Notes under the pieces: model-generated
Told to the model about the DNA's origin: nothing
The model's input: the letters and a program-made list of their open reading frames with translations, nothing else
Databases searched by the model: none
Translations under genes and position numbers: made by a program
Origin: Lacihabitans sp. CS3-21
Lineage (GTDB): Bacteria > Bacteroidota > Bacteroidia > Cytophagales > Spirosomataceae
Length of the DNA stretch: 64,000 nt
Direction of reading: 5' to 3'
NCBI RefSeq assembly: GCF_024343675.1
Contig: NZ_RJUD01000113.1
Span: 62,001 to 126,000, forward strand
Part shown: positions 38,341-47,056 of the stretch, piece by piece
Layout of the letters: the number at the start of each line of letters is the position of its first letter
Numbering within the stretch: the stretch's first letter is position 1

Positions 38341-39942
38341 ATGAAATATCATTCATCTAAATACCTTCTTTTATGCATGTTAAGTTTTCAATTATTTGCC
38401 CAAACCAAGAAACCTAACATCATTTGGCTTACTACCGAAGATATGTCTTATCATATTGGTGCATTTGGCTGTACAGAAGTTAAAACTCCAAATCTTGATA
38501 GATTGGCAACCGAAGGAACGAAATTCATGAATGTATTTTCCACTGCAGGGGTCTGTGCACCAAGTAGGGCGGCATTGGTCACGGGCAAATATCAAACTTC
38601 GTTTGGTGCCCACAATATGCGAACTTTTATGGGAAAGGAGTATGAAGAAAAAACTGGATTACCTTCTTATGGAGTTGTTTTACCCGTAGGTTTGAAACCT
38701 TACCCGCTGGTATTAAGAGAAAACGGATATTTTACTTCAAACAATTCCAAAGAGGATTACCAATTTACCAATTCAGAAGCGATGTGGGATGAAAGTAATT
38801 CGAAGGCCACATGGAGAAATCGCAAAGACAAGAACCAACCCTTCTTTTCAATTTTCAATTTTATGACTACGCACGAATCTCAGGTTTTTGTACGTGAAAA
38901 AGAGTCCCTTTTAGTTGACCCAAAAGACGTGATCATTCCGCCTTATTTGCCTGATAACGAAATAGTAAGAAAAGACTTTGCGAGATTCATGACCAACGTG
39001 CAGTTAATGGATGCACAAATAGGAGAAATCATAAAACAACTTAAAGAAGACGGTCTTTACGAAAATACCTACATTTTCTTTTTTTCCGACCATGGCGATG
39101 GCCTTCCTTTTTGCAAACGAGAATTACTACATAGAGGACTGAAAGTTCCTTTAATTATTAAGTTTCCTGAAGGCAAAAATGCAGGCAAAATGGACAAAAG
39201 GCTTATTAGTTTTGTAGACATGGCTCCTACCCTTTTATCCCTTGCCAATATTCCAATACCCAACTTTATAGAAGGACAAGCATTTTTGGGAAAACAAACG
39301 CCAAAAAACCAAAGAAAATACATATTTGCAGCCCGCGACCGCATGGACGCTGAATATGAAAGAGTACGGGCCGTTAGCGATGGGCGTTTTGAATACCTTA
39401 AAAACTACCAGCCCGAGAAACCATACTATCAAAACATTACGTACAGACTTCAACAAAAAAGCATGATTGAGATATTGCGGTTGAGAGATGCAGGACAACT
39501 TAACTCACAACAAATGCATTGGTTCAAACCGAATAAACCCAAAGAGGAACTTTATGATACCGAAAAAGACCCCTATCAGTTTGTAAATCTTGCTGAAAAT
39601 CCTGAGTATAAAGCCAAATTAGAAGAATTAAGAATTCAGCATCAACTCTGGTTCAAAAAATATGGTGACATGGGCGAAATACCTGAAAAACAAATGCTAA
39701 GCCAAATGTGGAATGGCCAAAGCAAACCACCCACCACCGAAAAACCAGAAATGACTTTAAAAAACAATGTTTTAAAAGTAAATTGTCCGACTCCTGGGGC
39801 TTTTATAGCCCATCGAAAAAAAGGCCAAACTTCCTGGCAACCTTATATTGGAAAATTAATATTAAACCCGAATGAAAAACTCGAAATTATAGCCAGGCGA
39901 ATAGGCTATGCTCCGAGCGAAATCATACAGTTTGGGGAATGA
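38341..39942 (+). CDS. Exported type I sulfatase (S1 family)
   Basis: 533-aa sulfatase with signal peptide residues 1-20 (ends LFAQ). The formylglycine site is Cys72 in CAPSR(A)ALVTGKYQ; metal ligands are in IIWLTTEDMS and FFSDHGDG; further matches are FMNVFSTAGVCAPSR and VRAVSDGRFEYLKNY. It needs an anaerobic or FGE-type maturase not seen in the window. The C-terminal 70 residues form an extra domain starting near KPEMTLKNNVLKV. Gene order places it behind the pectin enzyme but after a terminator. The substrate is unknown; N-sulfoglucosamine-type sulfatases have a similar layout, and a sulfated rhamnose/uronate polymer is another option. Confidence 0.9.
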   Translation: MKYHSSKYLLLCMLSFQLFAQTKKPNIIWLTTEDMSYHIGAFGCTEVKTPNLDRLATEGTKFMNVFSTAGVCAPSRAALVTGKYQTSFGAHNMRTFMGKEYEEKTGLPSYGVVLPVGLKPYPLVLRENGYFTSNNSKEDYQFTNSEAMWDESNSKATWRNRKDKNQPFFSIFNFMTTHESQVFVREKESLLVDPKDVIIPPYLPDNEIVRKDFARFMTNVQLMDAQIGEIIKQLKEDGLYENTYIFFFSDHGDGLPFCKRELLHRGLKVPLIIKFPEGKNAGKMDKRLISFVDMAPTLLSLANIPIPNFIEGQAFLGKQTPKNQRKYIFAARDRMDAEYERVRAVSDGRFEYLKNYQPEKPYYQNITYRLQQKSMIEILRLRDAGQLNSQQMHWFKPNKPKEELYDTEKDPYQFVNLAENPEYKAKLEELRIQHQLWFKKYGDMGEIPEKQMLSQMWNGQSKPPTTEKPEMTLKNNVLKVNCPTPGAFIAHRKKGQTSWQPYIGKLILNPNEKLEIIARRIGYAPSEIIQFGE

Positions 39943-40273
39943 ATTAAAGCCTCCAATATGACTGTAATTAACTGTAATACAGAATGTTAAACCAAAAAGA
40001 CCAGTAACTAGTTAAAAGGAATATATTTGTTAAAATGACATTTCTTTTGATTTACTCATAGTTACTTTTTGTAGGTCGAGTGGACTTTTGTCTTTGATAA
40101 TCATATCGTTTACAGCCAAGAATATTTAATTTTTTCCTACTTTCATACAACCATTGGCCACCCAACGGCACACTTTAGTATAGAACCTTCAGTAACCACA
40201 GCACCATGACCGAAAACGAGCTTTCTTTATTGTCATTTATTTCCCCCTAAAAAAAATCAATCTCCTTTATCCC
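39943..40273. other. Intergenic 331 bp with possible decayed coding sequence
   Basis: No intact gene. On the minus strand, 40030-40240 contains protein-like stretches in different frames: FGHGAVVTEGSILKCAV, reminiscent of the last turns of hexapeptide acyltransferases, then MIIKDKSPLDLQKVTMSK, interrupted by stops. This could be a degraded gene end; the evidence is thin. Confidence 0.3.
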
Positions 40274-41167
40274 TCACCTCACAAACTCCTCCAAAACAGC
40301 ATTATACACGGCGGGCTCATTTAGGTATCCGAAATGACCGATATTGCCCAAGTTTATCACTTTGGCTTGTGGATAATTGGCTTTTAGGGCTTCTCTCAGG
40401 TTTTTACTTACGAGAGGATCGTTGCTAGTTTCTATGATTTGGAGCGGAATTTTGGAGTCAATTTGGGCCGTGAAAGTATCCACCACACAATAATATCTAT
40501 TGGTAAAAATCTCTCTTGTGACTTCCGTTCCGAGCAATTCGTTGAGAAAAGCATCGGTAGCAGGATGGTTATTGGCGGCTGGAATTACTTCCTTATTGTA
40601 TTTGCCTCGTATGGTTTTTATCACCAACCACTCCGGCAGCCATTGCATCACTTTCACCAAGGTTTCGTTTTTTGCCTTGTTTTCGGTGTTTGGAGCAAAA
40701 GTATTTCCGAGCGATACTTTTATCATCTTTTCGGGGTGATGAACTGCCAAAAATTGGGCTAAATAGCCTCCCAAAGAACTCCCCACCACCACAACTTTCT
40801 GTATTTTTTCTTTCTCCAATATGGCCAATATGCCTTCAGAAAGTTCCTTGAGGCTTTTTACCGATGGATAGCTCAAGCTCAGCACTTTATAGTTTTTACG
40901 GAAATGGTTAAGCTGCTGCCACCAAATGTCATACGAACCACCCATGCCATGTAAAAACAAAAGTGTGGTGTCAGACTGCCCTGCTACAAAATAGGTCCAG
41001 TTATGATCATTAACGTTCAAGGTCTTAGTAGGTTCTTCTCTGAATAACCGTAAAGACTCGCTCAAGGAATCATCAGCAGGATATTTTTCATCGAATGTAA
41101 AGTGTTTTACTGGGAAAAAATATACCCCAATTAAAATAATTATCAGAATCAAAAGAGCTTTTTTCAT
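40274..41167 (-). CDS. Alpha/beta-hydrolase with N-terminal membrane anchor
   Basis: 297-aa hydrolase. A hydrophobic N-terminal segment (residues 3-18) anchors or exports it. Oxyanion region FLHGMGGSYDIW, nucleophile VVGSSLGGYLA (Ser), acid in ETSNDPLVS and catalytic His in IGHFGYL give a complete triad. Lipase, esterase and peptidase members share this layout and the substrate is not predictable. The small membrane-protein gene at 41195 is 27 nt upstream on the same strand, so they are likely one transcription unit. Confidence 0.85.
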   Translation of the reverse strand: MKKALLILIIILIGVYFFPVKHFTFDEKYPADDSLSESLRLFREEPTKTLNVNDHNWTYFVAGQSDTTLLFLHGMGGSYDIWWQQLNHFRKNYKVLSLSYPSVKSLKELSEGILAILEKEKIQKVVVVGSSLGGYLAQFLAVHHPEKMIKVSLGNTFAPNTENKAKNETLVKVMQWLPEWLVIKTIRGKYNKEVIPAANNHPATDAFLNELLGTEVTREIFTNRYYCVVDTFTAQIDSKIPLQIIETSNDPLVSKNLREALKANYPQAKVINLGNIGHFGYLNEPAVYNAVLEEFVR

Positions 41168-41194
41168 TTGGATTTGTTTAAAAACGGAGGCAAA

Positions 41195-41743
41195 TTAGTT
41201 TGATTTTCTGAGCAAATTCTGAAGAATACCCACCAAAATCATCAATAAAGCTATACCAGCAAATACCCATTTCAAAAGCGTAATGGCGGAGCAATTGACC
41301 GCTAAATTATCTATGTTTTCAGGATATGTTTTCAGCATTTTCACAATATGGTAGTTTTCGAGATAGTCAAAAACCAAGATAATAAATGAGAACAAATTCA
41401 TATATTTAAACCATGGATTGATTTTCCATTTATAAAAAACCAAGCTGAAAATGATGGCAAAAAAGAACATATAAACCACTGGATATAGGCCATCTACTAC
41501 TGCACAGTTAAAAATATATGCCTCCTTCGCTTCGCCAGTGTACATAGACACAATCTCCTTAACCCGCTCTGGATTGTATCCAAACTGCAAGTCTAAAATT
41601 GGAAGATTTTTGTCTTCTTCCGGAACCATCCCTTTAAAAACCTTTGGCAAAAAATACAAATTAAAACATAGGTAAATGATAAAAAACAGTAGCAAAGTTT
41701 TCCAATTGGAAATCCGAACGAAGAAATCTGAGATATTTTTCAT
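41195..41743 (-). CDS. Four-helix membrane protein of unknown function
   Basis: 182-aa membrane protein with four hydrophobic segments (about residues 16-33, 85-105, 112-128, 150-172) and a loop of some 50 residues after the first, probably outside (LPILDLQFGYNPERVKEIV). No known domain is recognised; the layout resembles DoxX/DUF-type four-helix proteins in a general way only. It is divergent from the PLP-enzyme gene and paired with the alpha/beta-hydrolase. Confidence 0.75.
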   Translation of the reverse strand: MKNISDFFVRISNWKTLLLFFIIYLCFNLYFLPKVFKGMVPEEDKNLPILDLQFGYNPERVKEIVSMYTGEAKEAYIFNCAVVDGLYPVVYMFFFAIIFSLVFYKWKINPWFKYMNLFSFIILVFDYLENYHIVKMLKTYPENIDNLAVNCSAITLLKWVFAGIALLMILVGILQNLLRKSN

Positions 41744-41830
41744 GGTATAGTTTTAGGTTTATTAAAATTACGCGATTTCATTCAGATTTTTAAATGAAAA
41801 TCCCTAATTTTCAACATAATACTAAAAAAT

Positions 41831-42973
41831 TTGAAAGATCTCAACAGACGAAACTTCATCAAAATGTCGGCCTTAGGCTCGGCTATTCCGTTTTCACCCG
41901 AAACCAACTCACCGATTATAAACGAAAGCCCAATGGCCCACTTTGTTTCTGATGGTCTAAATCTTTCTCCGAGTCAGTATCTCAAAGTACTGAATCAAAT
42001 CATAGAAACCAAAGGGATAAAGGTCGACAACTATTCTCTTGAAGGTATTGTAGAGGAATTTGAGCAGAAATTTGCGAAGCTGGTTGGAAAAGAAATGGCC
42101 ATATTTTTGCCCACTGGAACACTCGCCAACCAGCTCGCCATAAGGAAACTATGTGGCGATTCTAAGCGAGCAATCGTACAAAATCAGAGCCATATTTACA
42201 ATGACTCTGGAGACTGCGTGCAGTCTCTCAGTCAAATAAATTTGGTTCCTTTGGGACACGAAAATGCCAGTTTTTCATTAGAAGATGTTCAAGAATTATT
42301 TCAAAAAAACGAAACCAATCGGGTAAAAACTAACATCGGCATGATATCGATTGAATCGCCAGTTAGGAGAAAAACTGGTGAGCTTTTTGACTTTGTGGAA
42401 ATGCAAAAAATCAGTGCATTTGCCAAAGAAAAAAACATAAAAATGCACTTAGACGGTGCAAGGATATTCTTAGCTTCTGCTTACACGGGAATAAAACCCA
42501 CTGAATATGCCTCGCATTTCGATACGGTTTATGTATCGCTTTATAAATATTTCAATGCTGCCTCAGGGGCAATTTTGGCAGGCCCAAAAAGCGTAATAGA
42601 AGGCATGTTCCACACCAGAAGAATGTTTGGGAGCGGTTTACACCAATCTTGGCCCTTTGTGGCAGTTGCAGATTATTTCATGGAAGGCTTTGAAAAAAGG
42701 TACACAATTGCTAAATCTATTTCAGACGAATTTATCCAAAAATTAAAAACAGAAGAGAGATTTAAGGTAAATAGAATAGAAAACGGAAGCAACATATTTA
42801 ATTTAGAGCTATCGGCAATTTCGGCACAAGATTTTTCTCAAAACCTCAAAAAGCAAAATATTTTGGCTAATCCTAAAAACAAAACTAGCCTCAATTTATT
42901 GGTAAACGAATCTCTGAATTCTACTTCAGCCAATGAATTATTCACGAAATTCAAAAACGCACTAAAACAATGA
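41831..42973 (+). CDS. Exported PLP enzyme, threonine-aldolase family
   Basis: 380-aa fold-type I PLP enzyme of the low-specificity threonine/beta-eliminating lyase group. Motifs: FLPTGTLANQLAI, MHLDGARI (PLP-pyridine Asp) and SLYKYFNAASGA (Schiff-base Lys). It starts with TTG; from there the N-terminus reads LNRRNFIKMSALGSA, a twin-arginine signal, which favours TTG over the ATG at 41864 that would cut it off. Such enzymes are normally cytoplasmic; the Tat signal means folding with PLP before export. The next gene overlaps by ATGA, so the two are translationally coupled. Confidence 0.88.
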   Translation: MKDLNRRNFIKMSALGSAIPFSPETNSPIINESPMAHFVSDGLNLSPSQYLKVLNQIIETKGIKVDNYSLEGIVEEFEQKFAKLVGKEMAIFLPTGTLANQLAIRKLCGDSKRAIVQNQSHIYNDSGDCVQSLSQINLVPLGHENASFSLEDVQELFQKNETNRVKTNIGMISIESPVRRKTGELFDFVEMQKISAFAKEKNIKMHLDGARIFLASAYTGIKPTEYASHFDTVYVSLYKYFNAASGAILAGPKSVIEGMFHTRRMFGSGLHQSWPFVAVADYFMEGFEKRYTIAKSISDEFIQKLKTEERFKVNRIENGSNIFNLELSAISAQDFSQNLKKQNILANPKNKTSLNLLVNESLNSTSANELFTKFKNALKQ

Positions 42974-44058
42974 AAATCAATTTATTAATCATATTTTTTA
43001 CATGCATTACAGTACTTTCTTTTGCCCAAAATAGAAACCCAAAAAACAAGGCGGTTTTTCTGGAAGATATCAGTTGGACTACAGCTCAAGAAATTCTGAA
43101 TGAAAATTCACTCCTGGTTTTACCGCTCGGTGCTGGTTCAAAAGAACATGGCCCTCACCTACCCCTTTCGACTGATTTTTTACAAGCCCAAGCTTTGGCA
43201 GATTTGGTGGCTCTTGAAAGAAATGTGGTCATTACGCCCATCATAAACTACGGTTTCTATCCCGCTTTTCTCAAATATCCAGGCTCCACCAGCACTACTT
43301 TTGCTACTGCCACTGACATGGTGGTGCAGGTAATCAGAAGTCTAGCGGCTTACGGCCCAAAAAAATTCTATATAATCAATATCGGAGTGAGTACCACTCC
43401 TCCTTTGTTGGCCGCTGCAAAAATATTGGCCGAAGATGGCATTTTGATGACTTTCAGCCGCTACGACAAACCGGCTTTCGAAAAGGCTGAGGCGGTTATT
43501 AGAACCAAAAGTTACAGTGGACACGCAGACGAAATAGAAACCTCAAACATTTTGAGCATAAGACCTGATTTGGTAGAAATGAAACGAGCAGTCAATGACT
43601 CCTCAATGAAAGCCAAAGCAGGTAGCATGACGCCAACACCTATAGAAGGCGGCAATTTAAACACCTCAGGAATAAACGGTTACGCAGCCTTGGGAACAGT
43701 GGAAAAGGGCCAAAAAAACATGACATCATTTGCCATAGAACTGATCAAAGAAATAGATATGCTCAAAGATATAGAGCCAATAAAAGGGAAAGATAGGTCT
43801 GTGGAATTTAAAGATTATGAAGGTATTTACACCAATGAAAAAGGAGATTTAAAGTTAGAAATCAGTCAAAAAGACAATATCCTCCACTACATTTTGAATG
43901 ACAGAGATTTGCGAAACTTCTTTCATCTCTACAAAGATGGCACAGACTATTTCAGCTCGATGTATATCAATATACTTTTTATAAGAGACAAAAACGGAAA
44001 AGTAGAAAAAGTCTGGTGTAGGAATAGAGGCGAATATGTTTGGTTGGAAAAGAAATAA
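42970..44058 (+). CDS. Exported creatininase-family amidohydrolase with extra C-terminal domain
   Basis: 362-aa protein with signal peptide residues 1-19 (ends SFAQ). The creatininase metal site is seen in LPLGAGSKEHGPHLPLSTD (Glu, His, Asp) with further ligands in SGHADEIETS. The fold hydrolyses cyclic amides such as creatinine or formamidopyrimidines. About 90 C-terminal residues (from SVEFKDYEGIYTNEKGDLKL) form a beta-rich add-on like the lipocalin-type tails of Bacteroidota hydrolases. The start overlaps the stop of the PLP-enzyme gene (ATGA). Substrate unknown. Confidence 0.88.
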   Translation: MKINLLIIFFTCITVLSFAQNRNPKNKAVFLEDISWTTAQEILNENSLLVLPLGAGSKEHGPHLPLSTDFLQAQALADLVALERNVVITPIINYGFYPAFLKYPGSTSTTFATATDMVVQVIRSLAAYGPKKFYIINIGVSTTPPLLAAAKILAEDGILMTFSRYDKPAFEKAEAVIRTKSYSGHADEIETSNILSIRPDLVEMKRAVNDSSMKAKAGSMTPTPIEGGNLNTSGINGYAALGTVEKGQKNMTSFAIELIKEIDMLKDIEPIKGKDRSVEFKDYEGIYTNEKGDLKLEISQKDNILHYILNDRDLRNFFHLYKDGTDYFSSMYINILFIRDKNGKVEKVWCRNRGEYVWLEKK

Positions 44059-44094
44059 ACGTCGCCATTTCAACTTTGCTCAATCGACAGAACT

Positions 44095-44160
44095 GCTCAC
44101 TTTGACTTTGCTCGATGGTCAGGAAAACTCACTTCGGCTTCGCTCAGTGAGCGATGGTGA
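44095..44160. repeat. Imperfect repeat CTCACTT...GCTC...GCGATGG type
   Basis: Two related stretches, each with CTCACTT, a GCTTTGCTC/GCTTCGCTC core and CGATGGT. The second can fold as CTCACT / AGTGAG. Similar short elements are scattered in Bacteroidota intergenic DNA; it may also help end transcription of the creatininase-family gene. Confidence 0.5.
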
Positions 44161-44231
44161 ATTCTGACGCTTCATTTAGTTAAACTCAAATATGAAACAA
44201 AACTAAGTGCTATTAAATCAGAAAATGGAAA

Positions 44232-44279
44232 AATCGAAAATCGAACCAATCGAAAATCGAACTAATCGAAAATCAATCC
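44232..44279. repeat. Three-copy 16-bp tandem repeat
   Basis: AATCGAAAATCGAACC occurs three times head to tail with small changes (second ends in T, third diverges after AATCGAAAATC). The third copy runs into the last codons of the RidA-like gene. Confidence 0.8.
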
Positions 44280-44788
44280 ACCTCCACAATCATCTCAATC
44301 TCCACTGCCATATTAGCAGGTAAAGAACCTACTCCAACTGCACTGCGTGCATGTTTTCCTTTATCTCCAAAAACTTCCACCATGAGGTCAGAGAAGCCGT
44401 TGATTACTTGTGGTTGTTGGGTAAAGTCTGTCGGACAATTGACCATTCCGAGAACTTTCACAATGCGTTTTACCTTATCTAAGTCACCTATTTCAGCCTT
44501 CAGAGCTGCTAAAAGATTGAGTCCAGTATTTCTTGCAGCAGCCTTTCCTTCTTCTAAAGTCAAATCTACACCTACTTTACCTGAAATAAATTTTCCATCC
44601 GAAGAGGTTGGTCCTTTTCCTGATAAATAAATCAAATTACCCGTTCTCACTGCATTAACATAAGAAGCAATGGGCGGTTGAACTTTTGGCAAAATAATCT
44701 TTAATTCCGCTAGTCGATTTTCAATTTTCTGTGAAAAAACATTTTGGGCTACAAAAATTACTAATAACGTGACGATCAATGGTTTCAT
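44273..44788 (-). CDS. Exported RidA-family (YjgF) protein
   Basis: 171-aa RidA/YjgF-type protein, here with a signal peptide (residues 1-20, ends NVFSQ) that standard cytoplasmic RidA of about 130 aa lacks. The RidA core is seen as GNLIYLSGKGP, ARNTGLNLLAAL and the active-site Arg in HARSAVGVGSLPANM. RidA proteins hydrolyse reactive enamine/imine intermediates made by PLP enzymes; members of this longer subfamily (YoaB/TdcF-like) may do other chemistry. The open frame reaches 44809 (TTG), with ATGs at 44803 and 44788; the last is chosen for a cleaner signal peptide. Confidence 0.85.
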   Translation of the reverse strand: MKPLIVTLLVIFVAQNVFSQKIENRLAELKIILPKVQPPIASYVNAVRTGNLIYLSGKGPTSSDGKFISGKVGVDLTLEEGKAAARNTGLNLLAALKAEIGDLDKVKRIVKVLGMVNCPTDFTQQPQVINGFSDLMVEVFGDKGKHARSAVGVGSLPANMAVEIEMIVEVD

Positions 44789-44913
44789 AAACTTGCATTT
44801 CATTTTCAAAAATCTTAAAATCTAAAAATAGAAATTTTTTTTCAAAATCGCCATTGTTTATGTCACTTTCCAACCTGAAACGCGTCTTAACTCGTAAACA
44901 AATTCAATTTATA

Positions 44914-45501
44914 ATGAAAAAACCATTTTCAATTTTAATTACTTCTTTGCTGTTGATTTTCTCAACAAACACATTTGCACAATCAAATATTGAAGGAATT
45001 TTAGACAAAGCAATATCATTGGCCGGACAAAAATCTGAAGGTCCACAAATAGCTAGTTTGCTTGGCACTGGCGTTTCTCTTTTAGAAAGAGAAGCCAATA
45101 CAGGAAATGCCGATATCAAAAATAAACTTTTAGGACAATTAGGTGCTTTGAATGGGCTTATTCCTTTAGCAAACTCAGGTAAATTAGACCTAGGAAGCCT
45201 TAGTAAAATTGTAAACACCGTAAAAATGCTGGTTGCAGCTAATAGACTAAAAACAATGCTTTCAGACGGCAAATCGAACCTTTCACAAAATGAAACCAAC
45301 ATTGCAAGAAACCTTAATCTTTTGAAAGCAGGCTCATCTGTGTTGGGCTCAAGTGTTCAAAACCATTTTGGAAAGCTTTTAGCTTCAACTACCAAAAGTG
45401 TTGGAAAACTCGACAAAAGTGGCTTATTTGGTAAATTAGCGGCTTCTGCAACGAACAAGAAACTTGAGAAAATAATTAGTCTAGTTACCTCTGCTTTATA
45501 A
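44914..45501 (+). CDS. Small exported helical protein of unknown function
   Basis: 195-aa protein with signal peptide residues 1-20 (MKKPFSILITSLLLIFSTNTFAQ region). The mature part is Ser/Leu/Lys/Asn-rich and predicted helical, with repeated short patterns such as SLAGQKSEGPQIASLL, KLDLGSLSKIVN and LSQNETNIARNLNLLKAG. No family is recognised. The frame is open to 44854, but the ATG at 44914 directly precedes the signal peptide. It ends at a strong bidirectional terminator. Confidence 0.72.
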   Translation: MKKPFSILITSLLLIFSTNTFAQSNIEGILDKAISLAGQKSEGPQIASLLGTGVSLLEREANTGNADIKNKLLGQLGALNGLIPLANSGKLDLGSLSKIVNTVKMLVAANRLKTMLSDGKSNLSQNETNIARNLNLLKAGSSVLGSSVQNHFGKLLASTTKSVGKLDKSGLFGKLAASATNKKLEKIISLVTSAL

Positions 45502-45515
45502 ATTAACTTAAACGC

Positions 45516-45552
45516 AAAAAAAGGTAGTCGGATTCTCGACTACCTTTTTTTT
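45516..45552. terminator. Bidirectional terminator between convergent genes
   Basis: Stem GGTAGTCG / CGACTACC with a 6-nt loop, preceded by seven As and followed by eight Ts, so it works for both the exported-protein gene (plus) and the GDPD-GH16 gene (minus). Confidence 0.88.
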
Positions 45553-47056
45553 ATTTTTGAAAAACTCTCACATAATCCACTTCCATTTTTGCAGGAAAAA
45601 TATCAGGAGCAACTCCATATTTACCTCCCCAATTACCCCCTACTGCAATGTTCATAATTAAATGAAAACGCTTATCATATGGCCATTCTTGGAAATTCTT
45701 TTTAGTATTTTTAAAGCTGAAATATTTTTTCCCGTCATAAAAGAAATCAATATTTTCTTGATCCCATTCTATGCCATAATCATGAAATTCAGTATAGGGT
45801 GTCGGTATAAAAAATGACCCGGTTTTGTGCGTACCAATGGAATGATTGAAGGCCTTGGTATGTACTGTTCCATAAACTGTATCTGGCTGATAGCCTACGT
45901 GTTCCATAATGTCTATTTCACCACTTTCGGGCCATCCGCCATATTCCCAATCCGTTGGCAACATCCAAATGGCCGGCCATGTACCTTTGCCCTTGGGTAA
46001 TTTTGCCCGCACTTCTATTTTGCCATTGAGCCAATCGCCTTTTGTTTTTGTGACCATTCTGGCTGAGGTGTATTGTCTGTTTTCTTTGGTTATTTTGTTG
46101 GCCGAAATAGTCAAAAAACCATTGTTGACAAATGCAGTTGTGCTGTCTTTTTCGGTATAAAACTGCAGTTCGTTATTTCCCCAACCCGATCCGCCTACAT
46201 CATAACCCCATTTCTTGTCATCAGGCAAACCTTTGTAATTAAACTCATCCGACCAAACCAATTTCCAGTCTTTCTGAATAGGTGCATTCTTGATTCTTTC
46301 AAAAGCCAGTTCGGGCTCATTCGTAGTGATAAAATCAAAATCATTGGCTATCAACCAATCTAAATCCTTGGCATCATTTACGGTCCATGCATTCAAACTT
46401 AAACCTAATTTTTTTGATTCGGTAATCCAATCGGGATTTCTTTTAAATACTGAGTAATGATAATCTGCACCATTTATTTTATCAGCTTTAAGTTCAGCGG
46501 GCGATTTAGTACCATTCAAATATTGCAAGTGTGCTTTGCTATCCAAACTCCTGATTTTTAATAACATTTCATAATCAAAACTGATATAATCGACGTATTT
46601 ATCCATTTTCATAGACTTCACCAATTCATACACTTTTTGGGCAACTATTCTCCCTCTTTCAACACTCGAAGCAGGTTTTATTTCACACACTAACCTGGTG
46701 TAAGAATTTTTCCCAGCCTTTAGATAATCCTTGAGTGTAGGAATTTTTTCATCATTGCTCAATTTAAAATCCAAAAGCTGTTTGTAAGTTACTTTTTCTA
46801 TGTTCATTCCATTATATGTTGGGTCATGATTGACCACTAAAACATCATCGGCTGTCATATGAACGTCAAATTCAGAGCCAATACAATTAAGTTGAATGGC
46901 ATACTTTAGAGAAGCAATCGAGTTTTCAGGTAGATTTTTAGCCTTCCAAGCCCCTCTATGGGCAACCACAGAATTGGGGTTCTTCGAATCAGCTTCGAAA
47001 GAGCAAATAATTAATGAAGATAGGAAAAGGATTTTACTAAATAAATTGAATTTCAT
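45551..47056 (-). CDS. Fused glycerophosphodiesterase - GH16 beta-glucanase
   Basis: 501-aa exported protein. Signal peptide to about residue 24. First domain: GDPD (about 28-255) with HRG (His33), PENS, SEFDVH (Glu62, Asp64) and HDPTYNG (His77), plus the later WTVND motif. Second domain: GH16 (265-501) with GEIDIMEH (Glu380, Asp382, Glu385), GTWPAIWMLP and WGGKYG, of the laminarinase kind. The frame opens at a TTG (47080), but ATG 47056 directly precedes the signal. GH16 would cut beta-1,3/1,4-glucan and GDPD releases glycerol phosphate from diesters such as deacylated lipids or teichoic acids. The pairing is unusual. Confidence 0.92.
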   Translation of the reverse strand: MKFNLFSKILFLSSLIICSFEADSKNPNSVVAHRGAWKAKNLPENSIASLKYAIQLNCIGSEFDVHMTADDVLVVNHDPTYNGMNIEKVTYKQLLDFKLSNDEKIPTLKDYLKAGKNSYTRLVCEIKPASSVERGRIVAQKVYELVKSMKMDKYVDYISFDYEMLLKIRSLDSKAHLQYLNGTKSPAELKADKINGADYHYSVFKRNPDWITESKKLGLSLNAWTVNDAKDLDWLIANDFDFITTNEPELAFERIKNAPIQKDWKLVWSDEFNYKGLPDDKKWGYDVGGSGWGNNELQFYTEKDSTTAFVNNGFLTISANKITKENRQYTSARMVTKTKGDWLNGKIEVRAKLPKGKGTWPAIWMLPTDWEYGGWPESGEIDIMEHVGYQPDTVYGTVHTKAFNHSIGTHKTGSFFIPTPYTEFHDYGIEWDQENIDFFYDGKKYFSFKNTKKNFQEWPYDKRFHLIMNIAVGGNWGGKYGVAPDIFPAKMEVDYVRVFQK

